A DNA stretch of 64,000 nucleotides from Amycolatopsis aidingensis (GCF_018885265.1 NZ_CP076538.1:1524001-1588000), one strand, 5' to 3'. Numbered from the stretch's first letter, positions 34,099 to 42,962 are shown. Notes: a model not told the origin generated them from the sequence alone. Translations and numbers: made by a program.

Positions 34099-34830
34099 AT
34101 GAACACCGACCCGAACCGGGTCGAGCTGCGCAGGCCGGACGGCAGCCCGGTGCGGGTACTCGTGGTGGACGACGAGGCCAGCCTCGCCGAGCTCATGTCG
34201 ATGGCGCTACGGATGGAGGGCTGGGAGCTGCGCACCGCGCCGGACGGCGCGACAGCGGTCCGCCTGGCCAGGGAGTTCCGGCCGGATGCCGTGGTGCTGG
34301 ACATCATGCTGCCGGACTTCAGCGGTCTCGAGGCGCTACGCCGGATGCGTGCGGAGAACCCGCACCTGCCGGTGCTGCTGCTCACCGCGAAGGACGCGGT
34401 CGAGGACCGGATCGCCGGGCTGACCGCCGGTGGCGACGACTATGTCACCAAGCCGTTCAGCCTGGAGGAGGTGACCCTGCGGCTGCGCGCGCTGCTGCGC
34501 AGGGCAAGGGTGGTCGCCGCCTCCGAGGGCTCCCTGCTGGTGGTCGGCGACCTCACCCTGGACGAGGACAGCCGCGAAGTGCACCGCGGTGGGGAACCGG
34601 TCTCGCTCACCGCCACCGAGTTCGAGCTGTTGCGCTACCTGATGCGCAACGCCAGGCGGGTGCTGAGCAAGGCGCAGATACTCGATCGGGTCTGGAGCTA
34701 CGACTTCGGCGGGCAGGCCAACATCGTCGAGCTATACGTTTCCTACCTGCGCAAGAAGATCGACGCCGACCGGGAGCCGATGATCCACACCATGCGGGGC
34801 GCCGGGTATGTCCTCAAACCGCCGCGGTGA
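34099..34830 (+). CDS. OmpR-family response regulator
   Basis: A 243-residue two-domain regulator: receiver domain with the acidic pair VVDDE, phospho-acceptor Asp in DAVVLDIMLP (about residue 68), Thr in LLLTAKD and Lys in YVTKPF; then a winged-helix DNA-binding domain (SLTATEFELLRYLMRNARRVLSKAQIL through YVSYLRKKID and TMRGAGYVLK). The N-terminal RVELRRPDGSPVRVLVVDDE is shared with TrcR-like actinobacterial regulators. ATG 34099 fits the TAGGCT -10 box; GTG 34090 is an alternative. The gene overlaps the kinase gene by 23 bp. CACAG arrays lie in front of its own gene, the 33910 gene and two glycosyltransferase units. Confidence 0.92.
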   Translation: MNTDPNRVELRRPDGSPVRVLVVDDEASLAELMSMALRMEGWELRTAPDGATAVRLAREFRPDAVVLDIMLPDFSGLEALRRMRAENPHLPVLLLTAKDAVEDRIAGLTAGGDDYVTKPFSLEEVTLRLRALLRRARVVAASEGSLLVVGDLTLDEDSREVHRGGEPVSLTATEFELLRYLMRNARRVLSKAQILDRVWSYDFGGQANIVELYVSYLRKKIDADREPMIHTMRGAGYVLKPPR

Positions 34831-36283
34831 ACGTGCCCGGCGGCCGTGGTCGCTGCGCGGGCGGCTACTCGTCCAGGTGCTCGGCCTGCTGGCGCTGGTG
34901 AGCCTCGTGGTCGGGGTGGTCACCGAGTTCGCGCTGCGGGACTTCCTGCTGGACCAGCTCGACTCCCAGCTGGCGGCCGCCAGCGACCGCGGCCCCGGCG
35001 GCCCGGACCGGCTACCGCCGCCGCCCGGCCTCGGTTTCTACCTGCGGGTCCCTGGCCAGCCGGTGGGTACGGTCGCCGCGCGGCTGCTGCCCGGCGGGCT
35101 GAGTGAAGCGGCCCGGCTCGCCCCGGACACCTCGATCGACCCGCTGGAGCGGGAGCAGCGGGAGCCGCTGGAGCGCCTGCCCGCCGACGGCCGCCCGCGC
35201 ACGGTGACCCTCGGCGACCTCGGTGACTACCGGGCGGTCGCGACCGGGACGCCGGAGGGCAGGCGGGTCACCGCCCTTCCCCTTGCCGGGCTGCACGACA
35301 CCCTGTGGCGGCTGGGGTTCGTGCTCGGCGGGGTCGCGGTGACCGCGTTGCTGGCCGCGGGGGCGATCGCGGCGCTGACCGTGCGGCGGACACTGCGGCC
35401 GCTGGACCGGCTGGCCACCACCGCGGGCAAGGTCGCGGAGATCCCGCTGGACCGGGGTGAGGTCGCGCTCTCGGTCCGGGTGCCGGAGGCCGATACCGAC
35501 ACCCGTACCGAGGTCGGCAAGGTGGGTGCCGCGCTGAACCGGATGCTGGAACATGTGGCCGCCGCCCTGGCCGCCCGCCAGCGCAGCGAGAGCCGGGTGC
35601 GGCAGTTCGTCGCCGACGCCAGCCACGAGCTGCGCACCCCGTTGGCCTCGATCCGCGGCTATGCCGAGCTGAGCAGGCGGCACGGGGAGGCGGTGCCGCC
35701 GGACGTGCGGTACGCCCTTGCCAGGGTGGAGGCCGAGTCCGGCCGGATGACCAGCCTGGTCGAGGAACTGCTGCTGCTGGCCAGGCTGGACTCCGGGCGC
35801 CCGGTAGCGCGCGAGCCGGTGGACCTGTCCCGGCTGGTCGCCGACGCGGTGGCCGACGCGCATGTCGCGGGCCCCGAGCACCGCTGGCTGCTCACCGCCC
35901 CGCCGGAACCGGTGACCGTGCTCGGCGACGCCAGCCAGCTACACCAGGTGGTGCTCAACCTGCTGAACAACGCCCGCACGCACACCCCGGCTGGAACCAC
36001 CGTGCGCACCATCCTGGCCGCGGCCAAGGGCGAGGTACGACTCGCCGTCGCCGACGACGGCCCCGGCATCCCGGCCGAGATCCGGCCCGAGGTGTTCGAG
36101 CGGTTCTCCCGCGGGGACACCTCTCGCTCCCGGGAGGCAGGCAGCACCGGCCTCGGCCTCGCCATCGTGGCCGCGGTGGTCGCCGCGCACCACGGTCAGG
36201 TCCGGCTGGACACCCATCCCGGCCGGACCGAGTTCACCGTCATCCTGCCCGCGCACAGCTCGCGCACAGGCAGTCCCCAGTAG
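34808..36283 (+). CDS. Sensor histidine kinase, partner of the 34099 regulator
   Basis: A 491-residue membrane kinase: helix near residues 18-40, an extracytoplasmic sensor domain of about 130 residues, a second helix (LGFVLGGVAVTALLAAGAIAAL), HAMP domain, then the dimerisation domain with phospho-acceptor His273 in DASHELRTPLASIRGYAE. The ATPase domain shows N-box NLLNNARTHTP, G1 DDGPGIP, F-box FERFSRGD and G2 GSTGLGLAIV. The sensor domain has no recognised ligand motif. Organisation and sequence resemble the mycobacterial TrcS type. The last repeats of CACAG array C overlap the 3' end of this gene. Confidence 0.92.
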   Translation: MSSNRRGERARRPWSLRGRLLVQVLGLLALVSLVVGVVTEFALRDFLLDQLDSQLAAASDRGPGGPDRLPPPPGLGFYLRVPGQPVGTVAARLLPGGLSEAARLAPDTSIDPLEREQREPLERLPADGRPRTVTLGDLGDYRAVATGTPEGRRVTALPLAGLHDTLWRLGFVLGGVAVTALLAAGAIAALTVRRTLRPLDRLATTAGKVAEIPLDRGEVALSVRVPEADTDTRTEVGKVGAALNRMLEHVAAALAARQRSESRVRQFVADASHELRTPLASIRGYAELSRRHGEAVPPDVRYALARVEAESGRMTSLVEELLLLARLDSGRPVAREPVDLSRLVADAVADAHVAGPEHRWLLTAPPEPVTVLGDASQLHQVVLNLLNNARTHTPAGTTVRTILAAAKGEVRLAVADDGPGIPAEIRPEVFERFSRGDTSRSREAGSTGLGLAIVAAVVAAHHGQVRLDTHPGRTEFTVILPAHSSRTGSPQ

Positions 36284-36291
36284 GGGCACAG
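36254..36291 (+). promoter_or_regulatory. CACAG array C, before the first GT39 gene
   Basis: CACAG at 36254, 36265 and 36287 and CCCAG at 36276: four units at exactly 11-bp spacing, starting inside the kinase gene. The last unit ends 22 bp before the ATG at 36314, the same distance as in array D. The first two units with their spacer (CACAGCTCGCGCACAG) are identical to array B. Confidence 0.72.
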
Positions 36292-36313
36292 CGCGCGCAC
36301 CGAGAGTGGACGC

Positions 36314-38122
36314 ATGACCATGTCCACATCGGACGCGCGCGCCGTACGGTGGATGCGCCCGGCTGTCGCCACCCTGCTCCTGGCCACCGCCGTGCTCTAC
36401 CTGTGGGGCCTCGGCGAGTCCGGCTGGGCCAATGCCTACTACTCCGCGGCGGCGCAGGCCGGCGGGCAGAGCTGGACGGCATGGTTCTTCGGCGCCACCG
36501 ACCCGGCAGGCGGGATCACCGTGGACAAGGCCCCGGCCGCGCTCTGGGTGACCGGGCTGTCGGTGCGGCTGTTCGGGCTCAGTTCGTGGAGCATCCTGGT
36601 GCCGCAGGCGTTGTGCGGGGTGGCCGCGGTGGGGCTGACCTACGCCACGGTACGCCGTTGCTCGGGTCCGGTCGCCGGGTTGCTCGCCGGTGCGGTGCTC
36701 GCGCTGACCCCGGTGGCGGTGCTGATGTTCCGGTTCAACAACCCGGACGCGCTGCTGGTGCTGTTGCTGGTCGCCGCGGCCTATGCCCTGGTGCGGGCAC
36801 TGGAACGGGGCGGCACGGGCTGGCTGCTGCTGGCCGGCACCCTGCTCGGGTTCGGTTTCCTGGCAAAGATGTTGCAGGCGCTGCTGGTGGTGCCCGCCTT
36901 CGTGCTGGTGTATCTGCTGGCGGCGCCGGTGCGGCCGGGGCGCAGGCTGGGCCAGGTGCTCGTCGCCGCGGTCGCGATGGTGGTCGCGGCGGGCTGGTGG
37001 GTGCTGGTGGTGCGGCTGTGGCCCGCCGGCCAGCGGCCCTATATCGGCGGTTCGCAGACCAACAGCGTGCTGGAACTGACCCTTGGCTACAACGGTTTCG
37101 GCAGGCTCACCGGGGAAGAGGTCGGCAGCGTCGGCGGCGGGCGTGGCTGGGGCGACCCCGGCTGGACCAGGCTGCTCGGTGCTGGGCTTGCCGACCAGGC
37201 ATCCTGGCTGCTGCCGGCCGCCGTAGTCTTCCTCGGCTTCGGGCTGTGGCTGACCAGGCGGGCCCCGCGCACCGACCGCACCAGGGCCGCCTTCCTGCTC
37301 TGGGGTGGATGGCTGCTGGTGACAGCGGCCGTGTTCAGCTATATGGACGGCATCTTCCACTCCTACTACACCGTGGCGCTGGCCCCCGCGATCGCCGCCC
37401 TGGTGGGCAGCGGGGCGGTGCTGGCCTGGCGCTGGCGCTTCCAGTTCGGCGGACCGGTGCTGGCCGCCACCGCGGGAGTGACCGGGATCTGGGGGTTTCT
37501 GCTGTTGCGCGGCAGTGGCGGTGAGTGGTCCGTGCTGCCCGCGGTGGTGCTGTTCGCCGGGCTGCTCGCGGCCGCGCTGCTGTTCCTGGTCGGTGGCCTG
37601 CCCCGGCGGGTCGCCGCCGCGGCCGTGGGTCTCGGCCTGGTTGCGGCGCTGGCGGGTCCGGCAGCGTACTCGGTGGCCACCGCCGCCACCCCGCACAGCG
37701 GTGCCCTGCCCGCGGCCGGACCGGGCACGACACGGTTCGGCGGCCCTCCCGGCGGCGGAGGAATGGGCGGGCTCCTTGGCGCGCCCGAGCCGGGCGCCGA
37801 ACTGGCGGCGTTGCTCGCCGAGGATGCCGGGGACTACACCTGGGCCGCCGCTGCCGTCGGGTCCAACAACGCGGCCGGGTACCAGCTCGCCGCCCGGGTT
37901 CCGGTGCTCGCCGTCGGCGGGTTCAACGGTACCGACCCCGCCCCGACCCTCGCGCGGTTCCAGCAATACGTCCGAACCGGACAGATCCACTTCTTCCTCG
38001 GTGGTCCGGGAATGCGCGGGGACAGTGGTAGCGACGAGTCGATAAGGATCGCCGCATGGGTAGCCGAGAACTTCACCGAGGCCACTGTGGACGGAGTGAC
38101 CGTCTACGACCTGACCGCGTGA
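36314..38122 (+). CDS. GT39-family membrane glycosyltransferase (first copy)
   Basis: A 602-residue protein. The N-terminal half has about ten to twelve helices with the GT39/ArnT-like features WGLGESGWANAYYSAAAQAGGQSWTAWFFGATDP and TVDKAPAALW in the first lumenal loop, and RFNNPDALL. The C-terminal 150 residues form a soluble domain (LLAEDAGDYTWAAAAVGSNNAAGYQL through TVYDLTA). These enzymes move a sugar from a polyprenyl-phosphate carrier to an envelope acceptor on the outer face of the membrane. The Asp of TVDK matches the usual catalytic region. It lies 30 bp after the kinase gene behind CACAG array C. A second copy follows at 39431. Confidence 0.87.
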   Translation: MTMSTSDARAVRWMRPAVATLLLATAVLYLWGLGESGWANAYYSAAAQAGGQSWTAWFFGATDPAGGITVDKAPAALWVTGLSVRLFGLSSWSILVPQALCGVAAVGLTYATVRRCSGPVAGLLAGAVLALTPVAVLMFRFNNPDALLVLLLVAAAYALVRALERGGTGWLLLAGTLLGFGFLAKMLQALLVVPAFVLVYLLAAPVRPGRRLGQVLVAAVAMVVAAGWWVLVVRLWPAGQRPYIGGSQTNSVLELTLGYNGFGRLTGEEVGSVGGGRGWGDPGWTRLLGAGLADQASWLLPAAVVFLGFGLWLTRRAPRTDRTRAAFLLWGGWLLVTAAVFSYMDGIFHSYYTVALAPAIAALVGSGAVLAWRWRFQFGGPVLAATAGVTGIWGFLLLRGSGGEWSVLPAVVLFAGLLAAALLFLVGGLPRRVAAAAVGLGLVAALAGPAAYSVATAATPHSGALPAAGPGTTRFGGPPGGGGMGGLLGAPEPGAELAALLAEDAGDYTWAAAAVGSNNAAGYQLAARVPVLAVGGFNGTDPAPTLARFQQYVRTGQIHFFLGGPGMRGDSGSDESIRIAAWVAENFTEATVDGVTVYDLTA

Positions 38123-38132
38123 CGACCGGGCT

Positions 38133-38170
38133 CACAGCGGACGCACAGCCACGCCACAAGGTGGGCACAA
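38133..38170 (+). promoter_or_regulatory. CACAG array D, before the GT2-GT39 pair
   Basis: CACAG at 38133 and 38144, CACAA at 38155 and 38166: four units at exactly 11-bp spacing. The last ends 22 bp before the ATG at 38193, matching array C. Confidence 0.68.
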
Positions 38171-38192
38171 CGGTACGGCGGAAGGTGGGGGC

Positions 38193-39434
38193 ATGACTTC
38201 GACGACAGCGGAACCGGCCACGGGCCCGGTGGACGGTGGCACCAGGGCACCCGTGCTCGACCTGGTGATTCCGGTATACAACGAGGAAACCGATCTCGAG
38301 GAGTGCGTTCGCAGGTTGCATGCCCACCTGCGGGAGTCCTTCCCGTTCCGGTGCCGGATCACCATCGCCGACAACGCCAGCACCGACGGCACCCTGGCCA
38401 TTGCCCGGCGGCTGGCAGGGGAACTGCCGGAAGTTCGGGTGACGCATCTGCCGGAGAAGGGCCGCGGCCGGGCGCTGCGCGCGGTGTGGTCGGCATCGGA
38501 CGCCACCGTGCTGGCCTATCTGGACGTGGACCTCTCCACCGATCTCGCCGCGTTGTTCCCGCTGGTGGCGCCGCTCATTTCCGGGCACTCCGACCTCGCC
38601 ATCGGCAGCAGGCTGGCGCGCGGGGCCAGGGTCACCCGCGGCGCCAAGCGGGAGGTCATCTCACGCTGCTACAACCTGCTGCTGCGCGGCACCCTGTCCG
38701 CCCGCTTCTCGGACGCGCAGTGCGGGTTCAAGGCCATCCGGGCGGATGTGGCCGCGCGGCTGCTGCCGCTGGTCGAGGACACCGGCTGGTTCTTCGACAC
38801 CGAACTGCTGGTGCTCGCCCAGCGGGCCGGGCTGCGTATCCACGAGGTACCGGTGGACTGGGTGGACGATCCGGACAGCCGGGTGGACATCCTGGCCACC
38901 GCCATGGCCGACCTGCGCGGTATCGCCAGGCTCGGCCGGGCGACGCTCACCGGTTCGCTGCCGATCGCCGCGCTGCGCGCCCAGCTTGGCCGGGATCCCG
39001 CGCCCGCGGAGGCACCCGGGGTGCCGCCGCGGCTGGCCCGGCAGGTGATGCGGTTCGCCGCGGTCGGCCTCACCAGCACCCTGGCCTACCTGGCGATCTT
39101 CACCCTGTTCCGGGGCGGGCTCGGGGCACAGGCGGCGAACCTGGTCGCCCTGCTGCTCACCGCGGTCGGGAACACCGCGGCCAACCGCCGGTTCACCTTC
39201 GGCGTGCGCGGGCGGGCCGCGGCTGGCAGGCACCAGTTCGAGGGCCTGGTGGTGTTCGGGCTGGGCCTGGTCCTCACCAGCGGCGCGCTGGCGCTGCTGC
39301 ACGCCTTCACCTCGGCGGGCCGGGGCACCGAGCTGGCCGTGCTGGTACTGGCCAACCTGGCCGCCACCGTCCTGCGTTTCCTGCTGCTGCGCAACTGGGT
39401 CTTCCACCCCGACCGCACGGAGAACCGCCGATGA
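38193..39434 (+). CDS. GT2 glycosyltransferase fused to a GtrA-like domain
   Basis: A 413-residue fusion. Residues about 20-260 are a GT2 domain of the polyprenyl-phosphate sugar synthase type: LVIPVYNEETDLEECV, ADNASTDGT, AYLDVDLSTD (the metal-binding DxD), SDAQCGFKAI and DTELLVLAQ. Residues about 285-405 are a four-helix GtrA domain (QVMRFAAVGLTSTLAYLAIFTLF, NTAANRRFTFG), thought to flip the lipid-linked sugar. Its product is the expected donor for the flanking GT39 enzymes. It overlaps the second GT39 gene by four bases (ATGA). Confidence 0.9.
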   Translation: MTSTTAEPATGPVDGGTRAPVLDLVIPVYNEETDLEECVRRLHAHLRESFPFRCRITIADNASTDGTLAIARRLAGELPEVRVTHLPEKGRGRALRAVWSASDATVLAYLDVDLSTDLAALFPLVAPLISGHSDLAIGSRLARGARVTRGAKREVISRCYNLLLRGTLSARFSDAQCGFKAIRADVAARLLPLVEDTGWFFDTELLVLAQRAGLRIHEVPVDWVDDPDSRVDILATAMADLRGIARLGRATLTGSLPIAALRAQLGRDPAPAEAPGVPPRLARQVMRFAAVGLTSTLAYLAIFTLFRGGLGAQAANLVALLLTAVGNTAANRRFTFGVRGRAAAGRHQFEGLVVFGLGLVLTSGALALLHAFTSAGRGTELAVLVLANLAATVLRFLLLRNWVFHPDRTENRR

Positions 39435-41254
39435 CCGCGACCGCACTCGCGCCAACCGCCCGGCCGCAGGCCACCGCCGGGGGTACCGCCAGGCCGCGCT
39501 GGCAGCGGCCCGCCCTGCTGGTGCTGCTGGCCGGTACCGCCGTGCTCTACCTGTGGAAGCTCGGGGCATCCGGCTGGGCCAACGACTACTACGCGATGGC
39601 CGTGCAGGGCGGAACCAAGGACTGGACCGCCTGGTTCTTCGGTTCGCTTGACCCCGGCAACGTGATCACCGTGGACAAGCCGCCCGCCGCGCTGTGGCTG
39701 ATGGGGCTGTCCGGGCGGCTGTTCGGGTTCTCCAGCTGGAGCATGCTGGTGCCGCAGGCGTTGTGCGGGGTGGCCGCGGTGGGGCTGACCTACGCCGCGG
39801 TCCGCCGCTGGTCCGGTCCGGTCGCCGGGCTGCTCGCCGGTGCCGCGCTGGCCCTCACCCCGGCGGCGGCGCTGATGTTCCGGTTCAACAACCCGGACGC
39901 ACTGCTGACGCTGCTGCTGGTGGCCGGGGCCTACTGCGTGCTGCGGGCCACCGAGCGGGCGTCCCTGCGCTGGCTGCTGCTGGCCGGGACCGCGATCGGG
40001 TTCGCCTTCCTCACCAAGATGCTGCAGGGGTTCCTGGTGCTGCCCGCGTTCGCGCTGGTGTACCTGGTGGCCGCGCCGAGCACTCTGGGCCGCAGACTGG
40101 CGCAGCTGCTCGGCGCCGCGGGTGCCGTGGTGGTGGCCGCGGGGTGGTGGATCGCCGCCGTGGCGCTGTGGCCGGCCGCAAGCAGGCCCTACATCGGTGG
40201 CTCGGAGACCGACAGCGCGCTGGAACTGGCCCTTGGCTACAACGGGCTCGGCCGCATCCTCGGCACCAACGGCAATATGGCAGGCGGCGGGCCGGGCGGA
40301 ATGAGCACCGCCTTCGGTGGCGAGCCCGGTTTCGGCAGGCTGTTCGGCGACAGCATGGGGGTAGAGGTCTCCTGGCTGCTGCCCGCGGCCCTGCTCGCCC
40401 TTGGCGCGGGTCTGTGGTTCACCCGGCGTGCACCCCGCACCGACCGCACCAGGGCGGCGTTGCTGCTGTGGGGCGGCTGGCTGCTGGTGACCGGCGGGGT
40501 GTTCAGCTTTATGAGCGGGACGCTGCATCCGTACTACACCGTGGCGCTCGCCCCGGCCGTCGGCGCGCTGGCCGCGATCGGCGGCCGGGAACTGTGGCGG
40601 GGCAGGCACAACTTCGCCGCCTTGCTGTTGCTCACCCTGATGGTGGCGGTGAGCGGGCTCTGGGGCTACCTGCTGCTGGCCCGGTACGACCTCGGCCCGG
40701 TCGCGGTGCGGGTGCTGGTACTTGTGCTGACCGGGCTGGCCGTGGCCGGGTTGCTACTCGGGGTGGACCGGTTACGCAGGCTGGGTACCGCGCTGGTCGC
40801 GGTGTGCGCGCTCGCCGCCCTGCTCGGGCCCGCTACGGTCGCCGTGGCGGATGTTTCGGTGCCACACCACGGTTCCATCCCGCAGTCCGGTGGCTCGGCG
40901 GACGGTACGCCGGGCGGGTCGACGGCGGCCGATACCGCACTGCTCGACCTGCTGGCGGCCACCGGCACCCGATGGGCCGCGGCCACCGACGGCGCCCGGC
41001 AGGGCGCGAGCCTCGCGCTGGGCAGCGGCACCGCGGTGATCGCGATCGGCGGGTTCACCGGGGCCGATCCGGCGCCGACGCTGGCGGAGTTCCAGCGCTA
41101 TGTCGCGGACGGCCAGGTGCGCTACTACATCGGCGAGGGCACCGGCGGATTCACCCGCGGTTCCGGCGAGATAGGGGAGTGGGTGCGGAACAACTACACC
41201 GCGGTCACCGTGGGTGGCAGCACGGTGTACGACCTCACCCTCCCCGCGGGCTGA
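39431..41254 (+). CDS. GT39-family membrane glycosyltransferase (second copy)
   Basis: A 607-residue paralogue of the enzyme at 36314, with the same plan: YLWKLGASGWANDYYAMAVQGGTKDWTAWFFGSLDP, TVDKPPAALWLMGLSG, RFNNPDALLTLLL, ten or more helices, then a soluble C-terminal domain ending TVGGSTVYDLT. Long stretches such as LVPQALCGVAAVGLTYA are shared by both copies, so they come from a duplication around the GT2 gene. Translationally coupled to the GT2-GtrA gene, whose lipid-linked sugar it probably uses. The acceptor is unknown. Confidence 0.88.
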   Translation: MTATALAPTARPQATAGGTARPRWQRPALLVLLAGTAVLYLWKLGASGWANDYYAMAVQGGTKDWTAWFFGSLDPGNVITVDKPPAALWLMGLSGRLFGFSSWSMLVPQALCGVAAVGLTYAAVRRWSGPVAGLLAGAALALTPAAALMFRFNNPDALLTLLLVAGAYCVLRATERASLRWLLLAGTAIGFAFLTKMLQGFLVLPAFALVYLVAAPSTLGRRLAQLLGAAGAVVVAAGWWIAAVALWPAASRPYIGGSETDSALELALGYNGLGRILGTNGNMAGGGPGGMSTAFGGEPGFGRLFGDSMGVEVSWLLPAALLALGAGLWFTRRAPRTDRTRAALLLWGGWLLVTGGVFSFMSGTLHPYYTVALAPAVGALAAIGGRELWRGRHNFAALLLLTLMVAVSGLWGYLLLARYDLGPVAVRVLVLVLTGLAVAGLLLGVDRLRRLGTALVAVCALAALLGPATVAVADVSVPHHGSIPQSGGSADGTPGGSTAADTALLDLLAATGTRWAAATDGARQGASLALGSGTAVIAIGGFTGADPAPTLAEFQRYVADGQVRYYIGEGTGGFTRGSGEIGEWVRNNYTAVTVGGSTVYDLTLPAG

Positions 41255-41341
41255 CCGGCGAGCTTTTGTACGGATCGTGTATCCGGTTGCCGCACACTCC
41301 GCCATGCACTCCAACCCCGAACACGTTGAAGGGAAACCGAC

Positions 41342-42586
41342 ATGGCGCGGAACTCGATACCGAGCAGGCGAAGACTGGCTTGCGCCGTGGCCGCGGCGCT
41401 TTCCGTACCGCTGGCCGCCGGGCTGGCCGCGATCCCCGCCCAGGCGGCGCCGGCGCAGGGCACGGGCGCCTGGAACATTGATCTGTCCGTTGTGGATGGA
41501 GACGACGTCAACGTGCGGTTCGCGGGGGGCAATCTTACACTGCGTGATCGGGGTGCACGGGGCGCTTCCGTGCGGGCCACCGGCGGCCAGGGCTACCTGC
41601 TGCTGCCCGAGCGCAGGCTGGGGCGCTCGGTGAACCGGATCGCCGCGGAGACCAGCGCGACCCTCCCGGAGGGCACCGCGGTGGAGGTGGACGTCCGGGG
41701 TACGCGGGATGGCGAGTCGTGGACCGAGTGGACCCCGGCCACCGGCGGGGCGGCCGTACTGGACCGGCAGGTGTCCACCGTGCAGGTGCGGGTCGGGCTG
41801 GCCGGAACCGGGACCGCGAGCCCCGCGGTGTCCGCGGTGCGGCTGAGCGGGGACACCGTGCCGCAGGCCAGGGCCGGCGCCGCGGCGGCGCCGAAGACCT
41901 ACCGGGTGTTCGCCACCAGGGAGGGCCTGGTCGGCGGGACGACCGCGAACGGGCACGTGATCAAGCGCAGGGATCACTTCGTCGCGCTGCCCTCCCGGCG
42001 CGGGCTGGCACCGAAGAACGCCGGGGACTACACCGTGCGGGTGTGCCGCACCGACAACAGCCGGTGCGAGTACGCGCCGGTATGGGACGTCGGCCCGTGG
42101 AACACCAAGGACGACTACTGGAACCCCTCCTCGCAGCGGCAGATGTGGCAGGACCTGCCGCGGGGTAAGCCGGAGGCGCAGGCCGCCTACCAGGACGGGT
42201 ACAACGGCGGTAAGGACCAGTTCGGCAGGCGGGTGGCCAACCCGGCTGGCATCGACCTCGCGGACGGCACCTTCTGGGACGGGCTGAAGATGTCCGACAA
42301 CGGCTGGGTGAACGTCAGCTACCTGTGGACCGGATCAGGGAAGACCGGTGAGGTCGTCACCGCTGGCGACCCGCTGAACGTGCGCGCGGGTGCCAGCACC
42401 AGCACCGCCATAAAGGGTTTCGCGGCGAAGCACGCCGAGGTGATCCTGGAGTGCTATGTGGAGGGTGAGACGGTCAGTGGCCACTTCGGAACCAGCAACA
42501 TCTGGAACCGGATCGGCCCAGGGCATTACGTTTCCGACACATACCTGCTGACCGGTTCGGATGAGCCGGTCGTCGACAGGTGCTGA
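41342..42586 (+). CDS. Secreted SH3-type protein
   Basis: A 414-residue exported protein (signal MARNSIPSRRRLACAVAAAL, cleavage near AQAAPA). A central segment (residues about 180-270) with HFVALPSRRGLAPKNAGDYTVRVCRTDNSRCEYAPVWDVGPWN looks like a double-psi beta-barrel or related fold. A C-terminal bacterial SH3 domain follows (EVVTAGDPLNVRAGASTSTAIKGFAAKHAEVILEC). Such SH3 domains bind cell-wall peptides, so a wall-associated role is reasonable; no catalytic residues were identified. GAAGGGAAACC precedes ATG 41342. It follows the GT39 gene by 87 bp with no CACAG array. Confidence 0.72.
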   Translation: MARNSIPSRRRLACAVAAALSVPLAAGLAAIPAQAAPAQGTGAWNIDLSVVDGDDVNVRFAGGNLTLRDRGARGASVRATGGQGYLLLPERRLGRSVNRIAAETSATLPEGTAVEVDVRGTRDGESWTEWTPATGGAAVLDRQVSTVQVRVGLAGTGTASPAVSAVRLSGDTVPQARAGAAAAPKTYRVFATREGLVGGTTANGHVIKRRDHFVALPSRRGLAPKNAGDYTVRVCRTDNSRCEYAPVWDVGPWNTKDDYWNPSSQRQMWQDLPRGKPEAQAAYQDGYNGGKDQFGRRVANPAGIDLADGTFWDGLKMSDNGWVNVSYLWTGSGKTGEVVTAGDPLNVRAGASTSTAIKGFAAKHAEVILECYVEGETVSGHFGTSNIWNRIGPGHYVSDTYLLTGSDEPVVDRC

Positions 42587-42664
42587 CCACCCGTATCCAG
42601 TCGTACGCCGCCGCCGCGACTCCCGCGGCGGCGGCGCGAGCACCCCGGGGACCCGCGGGCGCAC

Positions 42665-42957
42665 GCCATCGAACCGAGATCGCCGAACGGCCAGGGGCAC
42701 GGTGGTTCGGAACCGGAGCGGTGATATCCGTGCCGCCGTGGACTCCTGTACCTACGCGGCCGATCTCGCCGATCGGCTGCCGGCAGGCCCGGCCGGGCCT
42801 GCTGCGTTATGCGGCGAACCAGTTCGCCGAGCACGCCCCCAACACCTGGGCCTGCCTCGATGGCGGCAACGCCAGCTGGATTCCGGCGTGGACCATGGCG
42901 CCCCGCCTCGACCAGGCCGGAGTGCGCGGCGCGATGCGCCTGATCGACGGCCGCTGA
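42665..42957 (+). pseudogene. Decayed fragment of a GH6 beta-1,4-glucanase
   Basis: No intact gene fits here, but pieces of a GH6 cellulase appear in order in two frames: ERPGARWFG (frame of 42580), SGDIRAAVDSCTYAAD (two frames on, about 42716-42770), then LLRYAANQFAEHAPNTWACLDGGNASWIPAWTMAPRLDQAGVRGAM (frame of 42580 again, about 42800-42945). The last piece matches the GH6 stretch with LDxGN..W and MA.RL..AGV. The middle of the domain (the YNIPxRDCG to LEPDALA part with the catalytic Asp) and the C-terminus are missing. Two frame changes and at least one deletion show it is dead. Confidence 0.6.
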
Positions 42958-42962
42958 CCGGG

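Noticed and set aside
35939..37990. Open frame of 683 codons on the minus strand
   Set aside because: It is antisense to the kinase and GT39 genes, whose motifs are clear. Its product is low-complexity Gly/Arg/Gln/His sequence typical of antisense frames at 70% G+C.
39086..40609. Open frame of 507 codons on the minus strand
   Set aside because: Antisense to GT2-GtrA and the second GT39; low-complexity composition, no family motif, no ribosome site.
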